Assembly: GCF_024752355.1 (NCBI RefSeq)
Contig: NZ_JANTHZ010000005.1
Span: 124,001 to 188,000 of the forward strand
Length of the DNA stretch: 64,000 nt
Source of the DNA: Ancylobacter mangrovi
Lineage (GTDB): Bacteria > Pseudomonadota > Alphaproteobacteria > Rhizobiales > Xanthobacteraceae
Reading direction: 5' to 3'
The notes under the pieces were generated by a model. That model was not told where the DNA came from. It saw only the letters and a program-made list of their open reading frames with translations, and did no database searches. Position numbers and translations under genes: made by a program. The first letter of the stretch is position 1. Every line of letters begins with the position of its first letter. Positions 8,679-18,762 of the stretch are shown one piece after another.

Positions 8679-8707
8679 CTTGCGTCGCTTTTTTCTGACT
8701 CCTAGAT
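8679..8707 (+). promoter_or_regulatory. Candidate RpoH (sigma-32) promoter for groESL
   Basis: CTTGCG at 8679-8684 and CCTAGAT at 8701-8707 with a 16-nt spacer resemble the alphaproteobacterial heat-shock consensus (CTTG ... CYTATNT). It sits 18 bp downstream of the CIRCE and about 78 bp upstream of the groES start. The -10 element has one mismatch, so this is a moderate prediction. Confidence 0.5.
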
Positions 8708-8784
8708 GTCCGCCCAGCGGCACGCCGGCGAGACCGGTGCCGTGCCGCAGACCTCGCGATCGATACGAATTCTGGAGAGAACCG

Positions 8785-9099
8785 ATGAAGTTCCGTCCCC
8801 TGCATGACCGGGTCGTGGTCAAGCGCCTCGACGCGGAGCAGAAGTCCGCTGGCGGCATCATCATCCCCGACACCGCGAAGGAAAAGCCCTCCCAGGGCGA
8901 GGTGATCGCGGTCGGCCCCGGCGCGCGCGACGAGGCGGGCAAGCTGGTCCCGCTCGACGTCAAGGCCGGCGACAAGGTGCTGTTCGGCAAGTGGTCCGGC
9001 ACCGAGGTCAAGATCGACGGCGTCGATTACCTCATCATGAAGGAAGCCGACATCCTCGGTGTCCTCGAAGGCACCGCCTCGGCCAAGAAGGCCGCGTGA
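8785..9099 (+). CDS. groES: Co-chaperonin GroES
   Basis: A 104-residue Hsp10 that caps GroEL and drives substrate release in ATP-dependent folding in the cytoplasm. Starts [20 protein letters not shown]; the mobile loop [15 protein letters not shown] is at about residues 21-35. Slightly longer than the usual 95-97 residues because of a C-terminal extension ([10 protein letters not shown]). Start ATG 8785 follows TCTGGAGAGAACCG (RBS). First gene of groES-groEL under CIRCE control; 49 bp separate it from groEL. Confidence 0.98.
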   Translation: MKFRPLHDRVVVKRLDAEQKSAGGIIIPDTAKEKPSQGEVIAVGPGARDEAGKLVPLDVKAGDKVLFGKWSGTEVKIDGVDYLIMKEADILGVLEGTASAKKAA

Positions 9100-9142
9100 G
9101 CACCCTCTGAGCCTGCTGGCCGCAACGCTTCACCGGAGTTGA

Positions 9143-10783
<1,641 letters not shown>

Positions 10784-10820
10784 TCGGTTCCCGATCGAAG
10801 CCTTCGCTTCAGAGATGCGG

Positions 10821-10849
10821 AAGGGCGCGGCGAGAGCCGCGCCCTTTTC
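10821..10849 (+). terminator. Rho-independent terminator of groESL
   Basis: 11-bp stem AAGGGCGCGGC / GCCGCGCCCTT with a GAGA loop followed by TTCG and T-rich sequence, 38 bp after the groEL stop. Confidence 0.85.
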
Positions 10850-10883
10850 GTTTGCGCGCCCTGTGAGATAGCCCTTCCAGCGG

Positions 10884-12413
10884 CTAAGCCGCCTCGCGCC
10901 CCACGCCCGCCGCCGCATCGAGCTCGGCATCGAGCTCGCGCTCATGCGCGCGGTCAAGGTTCACGCCCTTGGTCTCGATCCGGAACGTCCAGGTGACGAG
11001 CGCGCCGATCACCGAGGTCGCGGCAAGTCCGTAGAGCAGGTGCGTCGTGCCGATATCCGCCAGCAGGATCGGGAACAGGAACGCCGTTGAGACCGCGCCG
11101 ATCTTGCCGAACGCGGCCGCGAAGCCGGCGCCCTTGCCGCGCACCGCGGTGGGGAACACCTCGCCCGCCAGAAGGTAGGTCTGCGCGTTCGGGCCGATAT
11201 TGGTCATGAAGTTGAACAGCATGAACCCGGCGAAGATCAGCGCCGTCTGCATCGCGCCCGTGTAGCTCTCCGCGAGCGAGGCGATCAGCAGCCCCGCCGC
11301 GCAGCCGACGAAGCCGAGCGCCTGCAGGGGAATGCGCCCTACCCGATCGGCCAGCAGCACCGCCCCGATGATGCCGACGATCAGCAGTACGTCGATCAGC
11401 GCCGCGCCTTCCGCGGCGAGGATCTGGTTGGCGATGATGTCGGTGATGTCGTGCGTGTGCACCGTCGCGTGGCCGAGCGCGGCGGCGAGGATGGTCGGCG
11501 TGAACAGCCCGATGCCGTAGGTGCCGAGGTCCTGCAGGAACCACGGCACCGAGGCGAGGATGGTGGCGCGCCGGTTGCGCGCGCTGAACAGCGCCGCCCA
11601 GCCGCGATCGGCCGCGTGGTGCCGCCCCTCGCCGCGATGGCGGGCGAGCCGGATCTCGGACGGATAGGCCGGCTCGCGCTTGAGCAGCTTCGCCGCCTCG
11701 CGCTCGGCGTCGTCGAAGCGCCCATGCGCGAACAGCCAGGGCGCGCTCTCGGTCACGTAGAAGCGCCCCACCGTGACCAGCGCCGCCGGGATGATGGCGG
11801 TGGCGTACATCCAGCGCCAGGCGGAAATCTCCGGCAGGTTGGCGAGCACGACGTAACCCACCGCGCTGCCCACCAGCGCGCCGAGCGCCTGGAAGCCGAA
11901 GGCGCCCAGCACCAGCCGTCCGCGCGCGGCGCTGGGAATGCTCTCGGAGATGATGAGGTGGGCGGTCGGGTAGTCGCAGCCCAGCGCCACGCCGACGCCG
12001 AACAGGAACACGACGAGCCACGGATAGCTCGGGCTGAGCGCCAGCAGTACGAGGAAGACCATGAAGATGATCATCTCGACCACGAACATGAACTTGCGCC
12101 CGAACGTGTCCGACAGCCCGCCGAGGGCGAGCGCGCCGACCAGGATGCCCGCCAGCGAGGCGGCGCCGACGATGCCGTGCTGGGTCGCGCTCATGTCGAA
12201 CTCGGTGGCGATCAGCGGAATGGCAACGCCGGTCATGAACACGACCAGACCCTCGAAGAACTTGCCGAAGGCCGCCAGCCACCAGATGCGCCACTGCATC
12301 ACCGTCATCGGTGCGCGCCCGACCGGCGTGCCGTCGGCCCAGAGCGGCGACTCGTCGATATAATCCTGCACCCGCTTGCCGGCGCCCGGCCCGATGGAAG
12401 GCTCACGCATCAT
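10884..12413 (-). CDS. MFS transporter (metabolite:H+ symporter type)
   Basis: A 509-residue major facilitator protein with about twelve membrane helices. Between helices 2 and 3 it shows GGLSDTFGRK, the MFS loop 2-3 signature, repeated in weaker form as ADRVGRIP in the second half. A long central cytoplasmic loop (about residues 230-285) is His/Arg-rich. The pattern (GCDYPTAHLIISE, SIPSAARGRLV) resembles the sugar-porter/metabolite-symporter branch. Substrate not assignable. Starts at ATG 12413 (a second Met follows directly). Convergent with groEL; 99 bp downstream of the ABC operon end on the same strand, so possibly independent. Confidence 0.88.
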   Translation of the reverse strand: MMREPSIGPGAGKRVQDYIDESPLWADGTPVGRAPMTVMQWRIWWLAAFGKFFEGLVVFMTGVAIPLIATEFDMSATQHGIVGAASLAGILVGALALGGLSDTFGRKFMFVVEMIIFMVFLVLLALSPSYPWLVVFLFGVGVALGCDYPTAHLIISESIPSAARGRLVLGAFGFQALGALVGSAVGYVVLANLPEISAWRWMYATAIIPAALVTVGRFYVTESAPWLFAHGRFDDAEREAAKLLKREPAYPSEIRLARHRGEGRHHAADRGWAALFSARNRRATILASVPWFLQDLGTYGIGLFTPTILAAALGHATVHTHDITDIIANQILAAEGAALIDVLLIVGIIGAVLLADRVGRIPLQALGFVGCAAGLLIASLAESYTGAMQTALIFAGFMLFNFMTNIGPNAQTYLLAGEVFPTAVRGKGAGFAAAFGKIGAVSTAFLFPILLADIGTTHLLYGLAATSVIGALVTWTFRIETKGVNLDRAHERELDAELDAAAGVGREAA

Positions 12414-12512
12414 CGCATCCCCTGATACCTGCGAACGCCACCAGTTACGGCGTGCGGCGTGAATGCGCTGTGACAGCCGCCCCGGTTCCTCCCAGGTCGG
12501 CGCGAAGGAGGA

Positions 12513-13676
12513 TCAGTCGAGCGTCTGGCGGAAGCGGCGCACCGCGATCACCATCGCCACCAGCATGATCGCCGACAAGGCGAGGATGTTGTTGAGCAGG
12601 TCGGAGACGTCCGCCCCCTTCAGCAGGATGCCGCGCACCATGCGCAGATAATGCGTCAGCGGCAGCGTCTCGCCGATCCACTGCGCCCATTCCGGCATGC
12701 CGGCGAAGGGGAACATGAAGCCGGACAGCAGGATGTTCGGCAGGAAGTACATGAAGGTCATCTGCACCGCCTGGAGCTGGTTCTGCGCCAGCGTCGAGAA
12801 GGTGTAGCCGATCGACAGGTTGGCGACGATGAACAGCACGGTGAGCGCGGTGAGCAGCGACAGAGAGCCGATCATCGGCACGTCGAACAGGAACAGCCCG
12901 GCGAGGACGATCATCGACGCCTGTCCCGCGCCCACCAGCACATAGGGCGCGATCTTGCCGAGCATCACCTCGACCGGGCGGATCGGCATGGCGAGCAGCG
13001 TCTCCATGGTCCCGCGCTCGATCTCCCGCGTCACCGAGAGCGCGGTGAAGATCAGCATGGTCATGGTGAGGATGGTGCCGAGCAGGCCCGGCACGATGTT
13101 GAGCTGCGTCACCGCCGCCGGGTTGTAGCGCGCATGGGTGATGATCTGGAACGCCGGCGGCGCGGTCTCGAAGCCCGAGCCCGACGGCCCTCCCTCCTCG
13201 GCGAAGCGCTCGCGCCGCACTGCGGTCTCGATCAGCCCGCGCAGCGCGGCGACGGCGCTGCCGGAGGCGACCGGGTCGGTCGCGTCCGCCGCCACCAGCA
13301 TGGACGGGCTCTCCCCGCGCCGCACCGAGCGCTCGAAGCCGGCCGGAATCTCGACGATGAAGGACACGTCGCCCGCGCGCATCAGGTGGTCGGCCTCCGC
13401 CGCGCTCGTGGGATGGGCGACGACGGCGAAATACTTGGTGTTCTCGATCGCGGCGAGGATGGAGCGCGTGAGCGATGTGTTTTCATAGGCCAGCACCGCG
13501 GTCGGCAGGTGCCGGGGCGTGGTGTTGATCGCGTAGCCGAACAGCACGAGCTGCAGCAGCGGGATCGAGATCATGGTGGCGAAGGAGATGCGGTCGCGCG
13601 CGAGCTGCAGGAACTCCTTGCGCATCATCGCGCCCACGCGCCGGAAAAAGCCGCCGACGGCGGACGCGCCGCTCAT
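12513..13676 (-). CDS. ABC-2 type transporter permease
   Basis: A 387-residue ABC exporter membrane subunit (YhhJ/YbhR/YbhS type). One N-terminal helix (MISIPLLQLVLFGYAI) is followed by a large periplasmic domain (about residues 60-170) and five C-terminal helices, the ABC-2 family layout. The conserved ERGTMETLLAMPIRP motif is near residue 240. ATG 13676 overlaps the ATPase gene stop by 4 nt (ATGA). Works with the ATPase and HlyD subunits of this operon in export of drugs or lipophilic compounds. Confidence 0.92.
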   Translation of the reverse strand: MSGASAVGGFFRRVGAMMRKEFLQLARDRISFATMISIPLLQLVLFGYAINTTPRHLPTAVLAYENTSLTRSILAAIENTKYFAVVAHPTSAAEADHLMRAGDVSFIVEIPAGFERSVRRGESPSMLVAADATDPVASGSAVAALRGLIETAVRRERFAEEGGPSGSGFETAPPAFQIITHARYNPAAVTQLNIVPGLLGTILTMTMLIFTALSVTREIERGTMETLLAMPIRPVEVMLGKIAPYVLVGAGQASMIVLAGLFLFDVPMIGSLSLLTALTVLFIVANLSIGYTFSTLAQNQLQAVQMTFMYFLPNILLSGFMFPFAGMPEWAQWIGETLPLTHYLRMVRGILLKGADVSDLLNNILALSAIMLVAMVIAVRRFRQTLD

Positions 13677-14647
13677 TGGAAATTGTCCCTGGAGCGGCTC
13701 ATCAGGTCGATGAACACGTCTTCCAGCGTCGGCTGGTCGCGCCGCCAGGTCAGGCCCTCGCGCTCGCGCAGCGGCGCGATCGCCGCTTCCAGCGCCTTCT
13801 CGTCATGGCCGCCGACATGCACCGAGTTGCCGAACGGCGCCACCATGTCGATGCCCGGCAGGTCGGCCAGTTCGCGCGCCAGCGCGGCCGGGTCGGGGCT
13901 GGAGACGCTCCACGTCACCAGTCCGGCCGAGGCGACCACCTCGTCGACCGTGCCCTGCGCCAGCAGGTCGCCATAGGCGATGTACGCGATCTCATGGCAG
14001 CGCTCGGCCTCGTCCATGTAGTGGGTCGAGACCAGCACGGTCAGCCCGTCGGCGGCGAGCTCATGGATTTGCGCCCAGAACTCGCGCCGCGCCTTGGGAT
14101 CGACGCCGGCGGTCGGCTCGTCGAGCAGCAGGAGCTGGGGCTGCGGCAGGATGCAGGCGCCGAGCGCGAGCCGCTGCTTCCACCCGCCCGAGAGCGAGCC
14201 GGCGAGCTGGCGCCCGCGCCCGTCGAGCCCCAGCCGCGTCACCGCCGCGCGCGCCGCGCCCACAGGGTCCGGCACGCCATAGACCCGGGCGACGAATTCG
14301 AGGTTCTCGCGCACCGACAGATCGGCATAGAGGCTGAAGCGCTGCGTCATGTAGCCGACATGGCGGCGTATGGCGCGCGACTGGGTGAGGATGTCCATGC
14401 CGAGGCAGGTGCCGCGCCCGGAATCGGGCGTCAGCAGGCCGCACAGCATGCGGATCGTGGTGGTCTTGCCCGAGCCGTTCGGCCCGAGGAAGCCGTAGAT
14501 CTGCCCGCGCCGCACCCGCATGGTGAGGTCGCGCACCACCACCCGGTTGCCGAACGACTTGGACAGGCCCTCGACCTCGATCGCATAGTCGGCCTTGGCG
14601 GGATCGGCGGCGCCGGGCGGCGCGATATGGGGCGTGTCCTCCTTCAC
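13673..14647 (-). CDS. ABC transporter ATP-binding protein
   Basis: A 324-residue single-NBD exporter ATPase. Walker A GPNGSGKTT near residue 55, the signature LSGGWKQRLALG near 155, Walker B LLLLDEPTAGVD near 175, and H-loop STHYMDEAE near 212. A C-terminal extension (about 90 residues) is usual for drug-export ATPases. GTG start at 14647 overlaps the HlyD stop by 4 nt (GTGA) and its own stop overlaps the permease, so the three genes are translationally coupled. Confidence 0.94.
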   Translation of the reverse strand: MKEDTPHIAPPGAADPAKADYAIEVEGLSKSFGNRVVVRDLTMRVRRGQIYGFLGPNGSGKTTTIRMLCGLLTPDSGRGTCLGMDILTQSRAIRRHVGYMTQRFSLYADLSVRENLEFVARVYGVPDPVGAARAAVTRLGLDGRGRQLAGSLSGGWKQRLALGACILPQPQLLLLDEPTAGVDPKARREFWAQIHELAADGLTVLVSTHYMDEAERCHEIAYIAYGDLLAQGTVDEVVASAGLVTWSVSSPDPAALARELADLPGIDMVAPFGNSVHVGGHDEKALEAAIAPLREREGLTWRRDQPTLEDVFIDLMSRSRDNFQ

Positions 14648-15624
14648 GGCGCGATCTCGACCGTGATCGGCTGGCCCGGGCGCAGCTTCAGCGGCTCGTC
14701 CGGCTTCGCCTCCAGCACGAAGACCAGCTTGGAGCGCTCGTCGAGGCTGTAGATGACCGGCGGGGTGTATTCGGAATCCTCGGCGATATAGCTCACCGTG
14801 GCGGCGACGCCCCCGCCGCAGCCGTCGCAGCTCATCTGCACCCGCGTGCCGAGCTTGAAGCGGTTTAGGTCGGGCTCGGGCACGAAGAAGCGCATCTTGA
14901 TGAGGTCCGGCGGCAGCAGCGCGAGCACCGGCCGGCCGACCGGCACCAGTTCGCCGGGGCGGAAATAGACGGTCTCGACCGAGCCGTCGGCGGGAGCGGC
15001 GAGCTTGCGCCGCGCGAGCCGCGTCTTCGCCGCCTCGAGGCTCGCCTGCGCCGCATCCACCGCCTTCTGTGCGGCGCCGATCTGCGCGTCGCGCGAGCCC
15101 ATGCGCCCGACCTCGATCTGCTTGTTGATCTCGTCGAGCGCCGCCTTGTTCTGGTCGAACGTCGCCTGCGCGGTGTCGAGCGCGGCCTTGGAGCCGACCT
15201 TCTTGTCGTAGAGGTCCTGCTGCCGGCCGAGCTCGATGCGCGAGAGCTCGAGCGCCGCCTCGGCCCGCCGCTTGCTCGCCTGCAGCACCTCGATCTCCTG
15301 CGGCCGCTGCGCGCTGGCCTGAAGGTCAGCGAGTTGAGCTTTGGCCTGCTCTAGGCTCGCCGCGGCGGAATCGACATCGGCCTGCTGGAGATCGGCATCG
15401 ACCTCGAACAGCGGCTGACCCTTCTTCACCCGGTCGCCCTCGTCGACGTCGAGCCGCGTCACCCGCCCGGCCTCGTCCGGGCCGACGAACACCAGATCGG
15501 CCTCGGCATAGCCCTGATAGCGCGACGGCCCCTTATCGGCGCAAGCGGCGAGCGAGAGCGCGAGAAGCGCGGCACAGAGCGGCCCGCGCCACGCGAGGGA
15601 GCCTCGTGAGCGGATGCGCATCAT
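14644..15624 (-). CDS. HlyD-family periplasmic adaptor lipoprotein
   Basis: A 326-residue membrane-fusion protein that bridges the ABC-2 exporter to an outer-membrane channel. The N-terminal signal ends in a lipobox (SLAAC, Cys near residue 27). A biotinyl-lipoyl-like domain (RLDVDEGDRVKKGQPLFEVD) near 55-75 precedes a long coiled-coil hairpin (about 80-190), then LAAPADGSVETVYFRPGEL. Start ATG 15624 overlaps the tetR stop by 4 nt; a longer frame to 15723 lies inside tetR. No outer-membrane factor gene is nearby. Confidence 0.92.
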   Translation of the reverse strand: MMRIRSRGSLAWRGPLCAALLALSLAACADKGPSRYQGYAEADLVFVGPDEAGRVTRLDVDEGDRVKKGQPLFEVDADLQQADVDSAAASLEQAKAQLADLQASAQRPQEIEVLQASKRRAEAALELSRIELGRQQDLYDKKVGSKAALDTAQATFDQNKAALDEINKQIEVGRMGSRDAQIGAAQKAVDAAQASLEAAKTRLARRKLAAPADGSVETVYFRPGELVPVGRPVLALLPPDLIKMRFFVPEPDLNRFKLGTRVQMSCDGCGGGVAATVSYIAEDSEYTPPVIYSLDERSKLVFVLEAKPDEPLKLRPGQPITVEIAP

Positions 15625-16298
15625 GGCTCCTTCCATCCGAGGCCGCGCAGCGTGATTTCGGCATGCGCTTCCAGCATGCCCTGGACATCGAGCGCCTCGT
15701 GGCGCTGGAACAGCCCCTCCCACACCGTCGCGACGAGCAGCGGGGCGATGAGGAGCTGGGGGAAGCGCAGGCCGGCGTCGGAGGAAATCTCGCCGCGCTC
15801 CAGCGCCCGCGCATTGATCGCCCGCAACAGGCCGAGCCCGCGCGAGACCACTTCGCGATAATAGAAGCCGGCGATCTCCGGGAAGCGCTCGCCCTCGCCC
15901 AGCATCAGCCGCACGATGTGCCGGCGCGGGGAATGCACCGCCTCGTTGGCGAGATGGGCGAACGATACGGAGAGGAAGGCGCGGGTGCTGCCGGGGAAGT
16001 CCGCGAACTCGCGCTCCAGCCGGCCCAGCACGGGGTCGATCGCCTGCCGCACCAGCCCTTCGAACAGGGCTTCCTTGTCCTCGAAGTAGAGGTAGAGCGT
16101 GCCCTTGGCGACGCCCGCGCGCGACGCCACGTCCTGCATGCGCGCGCCGGCGAAGCCCGCCTCGGCGAACACTACCAGCGCCGCCTCCAATATCTCGCGG
16201 CGCCGGTCAGCCGGCTCCTTGCTGGCGCGGCGGCGCGTCGGGGCAGCCGTCCGCGGCTTCGCGCCGCCGCCCTCCCCGCTTCCCTCTCCGCTCGCCAT
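15621..16298 (-). CDS. TetR/AcrR-family repressor of the efflux operon
   Basis: A 225-residue regulator. The DNA-binding domain is at about residues 32-80, with RREILEAALVVFAEAGFAGA and the helix-turn-helix VASRAGVAKGTLYLYFEDKE; the variable C-terminal half would bind the inducer. A Lys/Arg/Pro-rich tail of about 30 residues precedes the domain. It is the first gene of the tetR-hlyD-ATPase-permease operon. A perfect palindromic operator lies 14 bp upstream of its start, so autorepression of the whole operon is likely. Confidence 0.93.
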   Translation of the reverse strand: MASGEGSGEGGGAKPRTAAPTRRRASKEPADRRREILEAALVVFAEAGFAGARMQDVASRAGVAKGTLYLYFEDKEALFEGLVRQAIDPVLGRLEREFADFPGSTRAFLSVSFAHLANEAVHSPRRHIVRLMLGEGERFPEIAGFYYREVVSRGLGLLRAINARALERGEISSDAGLRFPQLLIAPLLVATVWEGLFQRHEALDVQGMLEAHAEITLRGLGWKEP

Positions 16299-16312
16299 GG
16301 CACACCTCGAAA

Positions 16313-16332
16313 ATGACTGACCGGTCAGTCAT
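16313..16332. promoter_or_regulatory. Palindromic TetR operator
   Basis: A perfect 20-bp palindrome, ATGACTGACCGGTCAGTCAT, centred at 16322/16323. TGACTGACCGGTCAGTCA-type sites are common TetR/AcrR operators. Located 14 bp before the tetR start codon, where it would overlap the promoter. Confidence 0.85.
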
Positions 16333-16418
16333 ACCGCAACGCAGGTCTTCTGGCGAGGTTCCGCAGCGGGAAATTTCGATGATGGCCGACGGGTGGCGGG
16401 CCCGCCCCGAAAACGAAA

Positions 16419-16440
16419 CGGGCGCCCCGGAGGGCGCCCG
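16419..16440 (-). terminator. Terminator of the phytase-like gene
   Basis: 9-bp GC stem CGGGCGCCC / GGGCGCCCG with a 4-nt loop; on the minus strand it is followed by TTTCGTTTT. It lies 28 bp after the stop of the gene ending at 16468. Confidence 0.8.
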
Positions 16441-16467
16441 CTGGCAGCGTCTGCAGGAAGTTCGCGA

Positions 16468-18681
16468 TCAGTCCATCTTGCCGATGCCGATGAACTGCGT
16501 TTCGCCCGAGGAGCCGTCGACGCCGTCATTGTCGGTGACGATGAAGGCGTTGCCGTCCTTGTCGATGGCGAAGCTCTCGACCTTATCGAGCACGTAGCCG
16601 TTCGGCGCCTTGAGCAGCGGCATCAGGTCCTTGGCCTCGGTCTTGGTGAGGACAGGCGGCTTCGCCTCCGAACCCAGCGCCACCGGCGTCACGCCGCTGA
16701 GCGAGACGAAGGAGAGCTTCTTCACCCGGGCCTCGGGGCCGATCAGGTTGTCACGCTCGATCACCACCAGGCCATCCTTGTAGGCGGTGATTTCGGAAAG
16801 GCCGATCCAGCCCTTCTCCGGCGTGTCGAGCGGGTAGCGCACATAGCTCCAGCTCTTGTCGGCAGGCTTGTAGGCGATCAGCTTGACGAAGCCCTTCGGG
16901 TCGTCCTTCCACTCGCGCTGCACCGCCATCCACACGGTCTCGTCGGCGCCCGAGCCGGTCACCGTCACGCCCTCATAGCCGTAGCGGATCGCCTGCGCGG
17001 CCACCGCCTCCGGCAGCGCGATCTCCTGCGCAATGGCGCCGTCCGCGCCCACCTGCAGCAGCAGGTTCTGGGTCGGATTTTCCTTCTTCTCCGGGTTGCC
17101 CTCGGAGACCAGCCAGAAGCCGCCTTCCGGCCGCGCCGCAATGCCCTCCAGGTCGAGCCCCTTGGCCGGCTTGCCGTCGCGGGTGACGATCGTCGCCGCG
17201 GTGATCTTCGCCGGCATCGCCGAGGCGTCCACGGTGAGGATGCGGCCCTGCGCATAGGCGCTGTCGGTCACGGCGTAGAGCTTGCCGGGGGTCGAGGGAT
17301 CGGCCGCAAAGCCCGAGAGCGCCGACCACCAGATCGGCAGGCCGTCCGGCCCGTTCGCGGATTCGATGGTCGGATAGGCGACCTTGGCGCCGGGCTGGCG
17401 CTCATAGATCGTCACCAGCGCGCCGATGCCTCCCTCTTCGCGCAGGTCGGTCTCGCTCGCGGTCACGAACAGGTTGCGCGAGGGGATCGCCATCAGCCCT
17501 TCGGGGCCGACGCCGCCCGGCAGCACCTGCAGGAACTCCGGCGCCTCGGCGCCGCCCTTGTCGCGGTAGACGAACACGATCGAGCCGCGCTCGGAAGCGA
17601 CGAAGATCAGGCGATCGTCGCCGAAGGTCGCGACCTCCGCGCCCTCCATCTCGATGCCCTTCTTGTTGCGCTTGTCGGGATAGTGGCCGAGGCGCACCGC
17701 CATGTGCTCCGGCGCCGTGCCGGATTCGAACAGCAGCTTGCCGGTCTTGTCGAAGATCGAGAAGCCGCGCGTGCCGCCCTTCCAGTCGCCCTCATTGGCG
17801 ATGACGAAGCGGTCGTCGTCGATCCACTGCACCGTGTCGGGCTCGCGCGGCACGTCCTTCATCGAGCCGGACAGGTCGATCACCTTGTCCTTCTTGGTGT
17901 CGATGTGGTCGAGGTCGACCGTGCCGGCGGAAAAGCTGTTCGTCACCTTGCCGGTGGGCAGGTCGACGATGACGATGTGGTTGTTCTCCTGCAGCGTGAC
18001 GACGACCTCGTTGCGGGAGTTGATGTCCACATACTCAGGCTCGGGATCTTCCGGCGCGATGGCAGCGAGGCCGGTCAGGTCGACCACCTTCTTGGAATCG
18101 TCGACCACGCGCCCGTCCTTGACCTCGAAATAGGTCAAATTGCCGGGCGGCATCTGCGGGATGGCGCCGTCATTGATCTCCTCGTCGCGCTCGTTCTCCA
18201 TCGCGATGGCGAGGTAGCTGCCGTCCGGGCTCTTGGTCACCGCGTCGGGCTGGCCGCCGAGGTCGATCTTGTCCTCGACCTTGCGCGAGGCGATGTCGAC
18301 CACCGCGAGGTGGCCCGAGGGGTTCGACTTCGATTCAGAGGTGTTCACGCCGACATAGGCCTTGCCGCCGATCACCACCGTGGTGGTCGGCTCACCCTCG
18401 AGCGCCACCACGCCCGCCGCCTTGGGCATGTTGGGGTCGGAGATGTCGATGAAGCCGATCCGGTGGCCGGGGCTGTCGCTGTAGATCAGCGTCTTGCCAT
18501 CTTCCGTGAAGGTGATGATCTCCGCCGCCGTCGACTTCGCCGGATCCGCCCCCGCCGGCAGGTTGTCGATGACGTTGAAGGTCGCGATCCGGTTGAACGG
18601 AGCCGGCGACTGGGCCACGGCGCCGGCCGCCGTGAGGCCGAGCACGACCGCCGACACGCCTGCGAGAAGAATCGAGCGCAT
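16468..18681 (-). CDS. Secreted esterase-like/phytase-like beta-propeller protein, Pho-regulated
   Basis: A 737-residue exported protein. It has a Sec signal peptide (MRSILLAGVSAVVLGLTAAG, cleavage after AVAQ), an N-terminal beta-propeller (about 30-420) of the YVTN-like type (DAVTKSPDGSYLAIAMENE), and a C-terminal domain resembling the 'esterase-like activity of phytase' family (about 430-737), with WWSALSGFAADPSTPGKLYAVTD, LDLEGIAARPEGGFWLVSEG and ESFAIDKDGNAFIVTDNDG. Probably a periplasmic or extracellular phosphate-ester hydrolase used when phosphate is short. A Pho box lies 64 bp upstream of ATG 18681. The frame extends 56 codons upstream but that stretch contains the regulatory site. 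Enzymatic activity is inferred from family only. Confidence 0.85.
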   Translation of the reverse strand: MRSILLAGVSAVVLGLTAAGAVAQSPAPFNRIATFNVIDNLPAGADPAKSTAAEIITFTEDGKTLIYSDSPGHRIGFIDISDPNMPKAAGVVALEGEPTTTVVIGGKAYVGVNTSESKSNPSGHLAVVDIASRKVEDKIDLGGQPDAVTKSPDGSYLAIAMENERDEEINDGAIPQMPPGNLTYFEVKDGRVVDDSKKVVDLTGLAAIAPEDPEPEYVDINSRNEVVVTLQENNHIVIVDLPTGKVTNSFSAGTVDLDHIDTKKDKVIDLSGSMKDVPREPDTVQWIDDDRFVIANEGDWKGGTRGFSIFDKTGKLLFESGTAPEHMAVRLGHYPDKRNKKGIEMEGAEVATFGDDRLIFVASERGSIVFVYRDKGGAEAPEFLQVLPGGVGPEGLMAIPSRNLFVTASETDLREEGGIGALVTIYERQPGAKVAYPTIESANGPDGLPIWWSALSGFAADPSTPGKLYAVTDSAYAQGRILTVDASAMPAKITAATIVTRDGKPAKGLDLEGIAARPEGGFWLVSEGNPEKKENPTQNLLLQVGADGAIAQEIALPEAVAAQAIRYGYEGVTVTGSGADETVWMAVQREWKDDPKGFVKLIAYKPADKSWSYVRYPLDTPEKGWIGLSEITAYKDGLVVIERDNLIGPEARVKKLSFVSLSGVTPVALGSEAKPPVLTKTEAKDLMPLLKAPNGYVLDKVESFAIDKDGNAFIVTDNDGVDGSSGETQFIGIGKMD

Positions 18682-18744
18682 GATTGATGTCCCCTGATGA
18701 TACGGGGCCGGGCCCCGTCGTCGCGGCACTTCAAAGGGCCGCGA

Positions 18745-18762
18745 ATGACAGGCGGATGACAA
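18745..18762 (-). promoter_or_regulatory. Pho box (PhoB binding site)
   Basis: On the minus strand TTGTCAT-CCGC-CTGTCAT, two 7-bp direct repeats separated by 4 nt. The second matches the PhoB consensus CTGTCAT exactly and the first at 6 of 7. Situated 64 bp upstream of the start of the phytase-like gene. Confidence 0.85.

Noticed and set aside
16393..18687. A 764-codon plus-strand frame opposite the phytase-like gene.
   Set aside because: Shadow of the real minus-strand gene, which has a signal peptide, RBS region, Pho box and terminator.
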